From: Paramuribaculum sp. | GTDB lineage: Bacteria; Bacteroidota; Bacteroidia; Bacteroidales; Muribaculaceae | Length of the DNA stretch: 15,439 nucleotides | Direction: 5' to 3' | NCBI GenBank assembly: GCA_029051835.1 | Contig: JAIDKJ010000414.1 | Coordinates: 1-15,439 of the forward strand | In this document: in pieces, positions 12,468 through 15,439 of the stretch | Numbering within the stretch: position 1 is the stretch's first letter | How the letters are laid out: every line of letters begins with the position of its first letter | The notes under the pieces: model-generated | What the model was told of the DNA's origin: nothing | Seen by the model: only the letters and a program-made list of their open reading frames with translations | Databases searched by the model: none | Made by a program: the position numbers and the translations under genes

Positions 12468-13409
12468 TCAGGGTATATATCGGGCTTCGCGCAGGGCAGT
12501 GTCGGAGAGATAGAAAGCCGGTTGGAGGAGCGATTCGGGAGTGGCGTCGGGGTGCGTTTTCAGATATGACTCGACAATACACCATCCTGTAAACCGGCCG
12601 GCCAAAGGCGGCACATCGCGCCCTATCACCGTGCCCGGGGAGCCTTCGCGGAGCAGAGAGGCGGCTGTGCGCTCCGACCGGTCGAAGAGCAGGTCGGATC
12701 CGGCCATGCGGTGCCAGATCTCTTTTTCGGCCTTGCGCAGTAGCTCGAAGTCATCGGCCGGCAGGCCTATGGCGCGGCTGTCATTGCCCGGTGTCAGCCT
12801 GACAAGCGCTGCGGCCACTGCTCCCTCGTAAAGCATACGTTGCAGCAGTGTGGGGTGGCCGTGGCTCTCGAAGGGATGGGATGTGCGCACGATAGCCTCG
12901 GCTATGTCGCGCGTCATCCATTCAGGCGTTTTGCGTGCGCGCTGATAGGCGGCAAACGAGCTGTAGCCTTCGTAGTCCGCTCCGAGGTAATGGTTCAGAC
13001 CCGCGATGACGTCAATGCCGCATGTGTCGGACAGGATGATGACCGATTGAGAATAAGGTATGACGGTGGCATATATGCGGCGTGGCGCCGGCGTGGCGGG
13101 CAGTATCGACTCCATGTTGTCGCACAGACGGTTTGCATCGGCCGAAAATTGTCGCAGCGACGGCATTATGGAGTCGGCGTCATGGCCGAATATTTTCATC
13201 GCTTCAGAATGTCCGAACCGGTCGGCAAACGAATGCGGGTCGGTGTCGCCGGCGCCGAACGCATCCATTATGATCCGTGCGCCGTCGGGCGATGATGCGA
13301 GCGCCTCGGCGGTGGTGATCCGCTCCACAGGTATCTCCACGTTGTCGCGGCCGCCGCATGCCGCCGCAGCCAGCAATATGGCTGCAATGGGTATTGTCGT
13401 CGATTTCAT
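12468..13409 (-). CDS. GldB-like lipoprotein
   Basis: 313 residues from ATG 13409. A longer in-frame ORF start at 13568 would bury the signal and cross the divergent promoter region. Residues 1-17 form a lipoprotein signal, and Cys18 follows LAAAA. Features match the Bacteroidota GldB family (gliding-motility-type lipoprotein, distantly related to DUF2268 peptidases): the block VIILSDTCGIDVIAGLNHYL at 123-142 followed by GADYEGY, PEWMTRDIAEAIV at about 162-174, TLLQRMLYEGAVAAAL at about 187-202, and GRFTGWCIVESYLKTHPD at 271-288. No HExxH zinc motif is present, so peptidase activity is not supported. In gliding species GldB is needed for motility and secretion; in non-motile gut Bacteroidales its role is unclear. 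It is divergent from the amidase gene across about 170 nt. Confidence 0.8.
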   Translation of the reverse strand: MKSTTIPIAAILLAAAACGGRDNVEIPVERITTAEALASSPDGARIIMDAFGAGDTDPHSFADRFGHSEAMKIFGHDADSIMPSLRQFSADANRLCDNMESILPATPAPRRIYATVIPYSQSVIILSDTCGIDVIAGLNHYLGADYEGYSSFAAYQRARKTPEWMTRDIAEAIVRTSHPFESHGHPTLLQRMLYEGAVAAALVRLTPGNDSRAIGLPADDFELLRKAEKEIWHRMAGSDLLFDRSERTAASLLREGSPGTVIGRDVPPLAGRFTGWCIVESYLKTHPDATPESLLQPAFYLSDTALREARYIP

Positions 13410-13414
13410 GAAGC

Positions 13415-13422
13415 CAAAGTTA
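13415..13422 (-). promoter_or_regulatory. -7 element just before the GldB-like gene
   Basis: The reverse strand reads TAACTTTG, an exact match, ending only 5 nt before ATG 13409. Transcription would begin at or next to the start codon, giving a leaderless or near-leaderless mRNA. No -33 partner is visible at normal spacing, so the assignment is tentative. Confidence 0.4.
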
Positions 13423-13431
13423 AACAAAATG

Positions 13432-13477
13432 TGACCAACATTGGCCTCCGCGGCCGATTTTGTGGTGAATGTGGTCA
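13432..13477. repeat. Inverted repeat in the gldB-like/amidase divergent region
   Basis: TGACCAACATT (13432-13442) is mirrored by AATGTGGTCA (13468-13477), pairing 5+5 bases around one extra A. A GGCC-n5-GGCC dyad lies between the arms. It sits between the two divergent promoters and could be a regulator site shared by both genes. Confidence 0.35.
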
Positions 13478-13495
13478 AAAATGGGCGATATTTAC

Positions 13496-13503
13496 TAACT
13501 TTG
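13496..13503 (+). promoter_or_regulatory. Distal candidate -7 element for the amidase operon
   Basis: TAACTTTG matches TAnnTTTG exactly. Start would be near 13510, giving a leader of about 70 nt before ATG 13580. No clear -33 is seen. Confidence 0.45.
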
Positions 13504-13550
13504 CGCTTTGATAACGATAAGTGCGCTCCCATAACGGGGGTAGATGAGCT

Positions 13551-13558
13551 TATCTTTG
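13551..13558 (+). promoter_or_regulatory. Proximal candidate -7 element for the amidase operon
   Basis: TATCTTTG is also an exact match, predicting a start near 13565 and a leader of about 15 nt. If used, it excludes the alternative ATG at 13544. No -33 is evident. One of the two -7 elements may be chance. Confidence 0.35.
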
Positions 13559-13579
13559 GCAAAAACAATCAACGAAACT

Positions 13580-14845
13580 ATGCATGGCATAATACGCAGG
13601 ATATCTGTAGCGCTGACAGTGGCTTTAATATCGCTGACCGCCGGAGCGGAAGAGTTTACCGTGGTTATCGACGCAGGGCATGGTGGCGGCGACGTCGGTG
13701 CGGTGGGCATAATCACTCGTGAAAAGGATATCAATCTGGCTGTGGCCACAAAGCTGGGTAAGCTGATAGAGGATAATTTCAAGGATGTAAAGGTGGTCTA
13801 CACGCGCCGCAGCGATACGTTCGTCACCCTTCAGGGACGCGCCGACATAGCCAACAAGGCCGGCGGAGATCTCTTTATTTCCATCCATACCAACTCGATC
13901 GACAAGAAAGCACGCAATTACCGCACGGTGGCCGGAGCATCGGTCTACACCCTTGGCTTCCGACGCACGGAGGAGAACCTTGCCGTGGCCATGCGCGAGA
14001 ACTCCGTGATGAAGCTTGAGGACGACTACACGACCGTCTACGAGGGCTTCGATCCGTCGTCGACCGAGTCGTATATAATTTTCGAGATGAGCCGCAACAA
14101 GCATGTGGAGCAGAGCGTGGCGGCCGCTCAGGCCATACAGCAGGAACTGGTGTCGACAGCCGGACGTCGCGACCGTGGCGTGAGGCAGGCCAATTTCTGG
14201 GTGCTGTTCAAGACCAGCATGCCTGCGGTGCTCGTAGAGCTTGACTTCATATGCAATCCCGTGCAGGAAAAATATATGGCCTCAAACAAGGGACGTGAGC
14301 AGATGGCGCAGGCCATTTTCAACGGTTTCCGTGAATATAAGCGTACGATCGACCATCAGACGGCGACTGTGAAGGGCGCGAAGAGCGCCACGAAGGAAAA
14401 AACTATGCCGCAGCCGCAGCGCAAGCTGACGCCGGTCGACGAGCCGGTGCACGAAGTCGTGGCGCCTGTCGGTGCCGACGATAAGAAGGCCGAGGGCGCC
14501 GAGGCCAAGACTGCGCCGGTGTCGGCTAAGAAATCCGAGGGCCAGTCGTCAGTAAGCGGCGAGGAAGTGAAACCGAAGGCCAAGAGTGCCGACAAGCCGG
14601 CGGCGTCCGATGGCCGCATCATATATAAGGTGCAGTTCATGACCGGATCGAAACGCCTCGGCAAGAAATCGACCGAATACAAGGGCATGACCGACGTAGA
14701 TTGTTACGTCGACGGACGTGTCTACAAATATACCGTAGGATCATACACAACTCTTCAGGATGCGCAGAAGCGGCTGAAGCAGGTAAGGAAAAAGTTCCCC
14801 GACGCGTTTGTGATCAAGACACGCAACGGCAAGAGAGTGAAATGA
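13580..14845 (+). CDS. N-acetylmuramoyl-L-alanine amidase (Amidase_3) with C-terminal SPOR-like domain
   Basis: 421 residues from ATG 13580. An in-frame ATG at 13544 adds 12 residues before the signal and is less likely. Signal peptide about 1-23. The catalytic domain at about 26-255 has the zinc ligands His34 (VVIDAGHGGGDVGA), Glu48 (REKDINLA) and His103 (FISIHTNS), plus catalytic Glu220 (AVLVELDFICNP), so it should be active in cutting the amide bond between MurNAc and L-alanine in peptidoglycan. Residues about 262-344 are a Lys/Glu/Ala/Pro-rich linker. Residues about 347-421 form a SPOR-like domain (IIYKVQFMTGSKRLG, VYKYTVGSYTTLQDAQK, KKFPDAFVIKTRNG) expected to bind denuded glycan at septa. 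It is followed 34 nt later by an MCE gene, a pairing I recall as common in Bacteroidota. Confidence 0.95.
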   Translation: MHGIIRRISVALTVALISLTAGAEEFTVVIDAGHGGGDVGAVGIITREKDINLAVATKLGKLIEDNFKDVKVVYTRRSDTFVTLQGRADIANKAGGDLFISIHTNSIDKKARNYRTVAGASVYTLGFRRTEENLAVAMRENSVMKLEDDYTTVYEGFDPSSTESYIIFEMSRNKHVEQSVAAAQAIQQELVSTAGRRDRGVRQANFWVLFKTSMPAVLVELDFICNPVQEKYMASNKGREQMAQAIFNGFREYKRTIDHQTATVKGAKSATKEKTMPQPQRKLTPVDEPVHEVVAPVGADDKKAEGAEAKTAPVSAKKSEGQSSVSGEEVKPKAKSADKPAASDGRIIYKVQFMTGSKRLGKKSTEYKGMTDVDCYVDGRVYKYTVGSYTTLQDAQKRLKQVRKKFPDAFVIKTRNGKRVK

Positions 14846-14879
14846 AAACAAATCACCCAACGATATAATCAAACCGACA

Positions 14880-15439
14880 ATGAAGACAATGCAAAAAAAG
14901 GAACTGATGATAGGCCTCACGGTGCTGGTCACGCTCCTGATACTGTTTTTCGGCATTGACTACCTCAAGGGGGTCAATGTATTCAAGGCCGCCAACTATT
15001 ATTACGCGTCCTATACCAATGTAGCCGGGCTGGCTCAGTCGGCTCCGGTGACTGTAAATGGCTATAAAGTGGGTCTTGTCCGCGAGATTAACTATGAATA
15101 CGACAATCCTGGTCATATCCGCGTGGAGCTTTCGCTCGACCGCAAGCTTCAGGTGCCCGTAGGCACGGAGGCTGTGCTTGTCACCGATATGCTCGGCACC
15201 TCGTCAATAGAGCTTCGCATGGGCAAGGACACGCGCATGCATCAGGTGGGCGACAAGCTTGTGGGTGTAAATTCCTCCGGTCTGATGGATAATGTCACCA
15301 ACGACATCCTTCCCTCGGTGGCCTCGGCGCTACCGAAGATCGACTCGCTTCTGACGGCTGTCACGGCTCTCGTGTCGGATCCCGCGCTGCTCGGTGCGGT
15401 AAAGCGTCTCGACGCTGTGATGACAAATCTGGAGCGGAG
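14880..15439 (+). CDS. MCE/MlaD-family lipid-transport protein, 5' part
   Basis: 186 complete codons are visible before the window ends; no stop is reached. Start is ATG 14880, with a second ATG at 14889 also possible. A short basic N-terminus (MKTMQKKEL) leads into one membrane helix at about 9-26 (LMIGLTVLVTLLILFFGI). The MCE domain follows at about 37-118, with YYASYTNVAGLAQSAPVTVN then GYKVGLVREI, and VGTEAVLVTDMLGTSSIELR. After it comes the start of a helical stretch (LPSVASALPKIDSLLTAVTA). MCE proteins anchor in the inner membrane and form hexameric rings or tubes that move phospholipids across the periplasm. The matching ATPase and permease are not in view. It shares an operon with the amidase. 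Confidence 0.92.
   Translation, partial: MKTMQKKELMIGLTVLVTLLILFFGIDYLKGVNVFKAANYYYASYTNVAGLAQSAPVTVNGYKVGLVREINYEYDNPGHIRVELSLDRKLQVPVGTEAVLVTDMLGTSSIELRMGKDTRMHQVGDKLVGVNSSGLMDNVTNDILPSVASALPKIDSLLTAVTALVSDPALLGAVKRLDAVMTNLER

Noticed and set aside
13410..13568. N-terminal extension of the GldB-like frame
   Set aside because: It would bury the lipoprotein signal and run across the divergent promoters and inverted repeat.
1..15439. CRISPR array, tRNA/rRNA genes, insertion sequences, phage or toxin-antitoxin genes
   Set aside because: No repeated spacers, cloverleaf-like sequences, transposase motifs or phage genes were seen on either strand by eye.

Overview
The window looks like chromosomal DNA from a Bacteroidales bacterium, most likely a Muribaculaceae-type gut species (the genus is an inference). 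The evidence is the gene content: a NigD-like lipoprotein, a GldB-like lipoprotein, an amidase with a Bacteroidota-style C-terminal SPOR-like domain next to an MCE protein, and calcineurin-like phosphoesterase and PQQ-propeller domains in one protein. Candidate promoters fit the Bacteroidota pattern (-7 TAnnTTTG, -33 TTTG/TTG), and Shine-Dalgarno sequences are mostly absent. GC looks mid-to-high 50s by eye; it was not calculated. I see no tRNA, rRNA, CRISPR array, insertion sequence or phage gene.

Layout. 1-106 (-): the first 35 codons of rarA. 383-3369 (+): a three-gene run encoding a small two-helix membrane protein, a PstS-like substrate-binding lipoprotein and an exported TPR protein, followed by stacked terminator hairpins. 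3580-4284 (-): a Crp/Fnr-family regulator. 4285-4640: intergenic, with the crp-type promoter and a strong perfect-stem terminator. 4641-6122 (-): rfbA-rfbC, for dTDP-sugar synthesis. 6227-8909 (-): nigD-like, then ECF sigma factor, then a protein with a cytoplasmic N-terminus, one inner-membrane helix, a long disordered linker and a C-terminal beta-barrel. 9105-11504 (-): a secreted phosphoesterase plus PQQ-propeller protein. 11701-12189 (-): a thioredoxin-fold protein without redox cysteines, behind a structured leader of about 150 nt that also holds a possible 45-codon small ORF. 12468-13409 (-): GldB-like lipoprotein. 13580-14845 (+) and 14880-end (+): N-acetylmuramoyl-L-alanine amidase and an MCE/MlaD protein that runs off the window.

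How the genes work together. Nearly everything concerns the cell envelope. The most interesting locus is 6227-8909. Its order and domain design match the dual membrane-spanning anti-sigma factor (Dma) systems described in Bacteroides thetaiotaomicron, where a barrel-tethered anti-sigma factor controls its sigma factor and, through it, a NigD protein that affects outer-membrane vesiculation. A single polypeptide would carry an outer-membrane signal directly to RNA polymerase. In three places on the minus strand a terminator hairpin lies against or close to the next promoter, so neighbouring operons are packed end to start.
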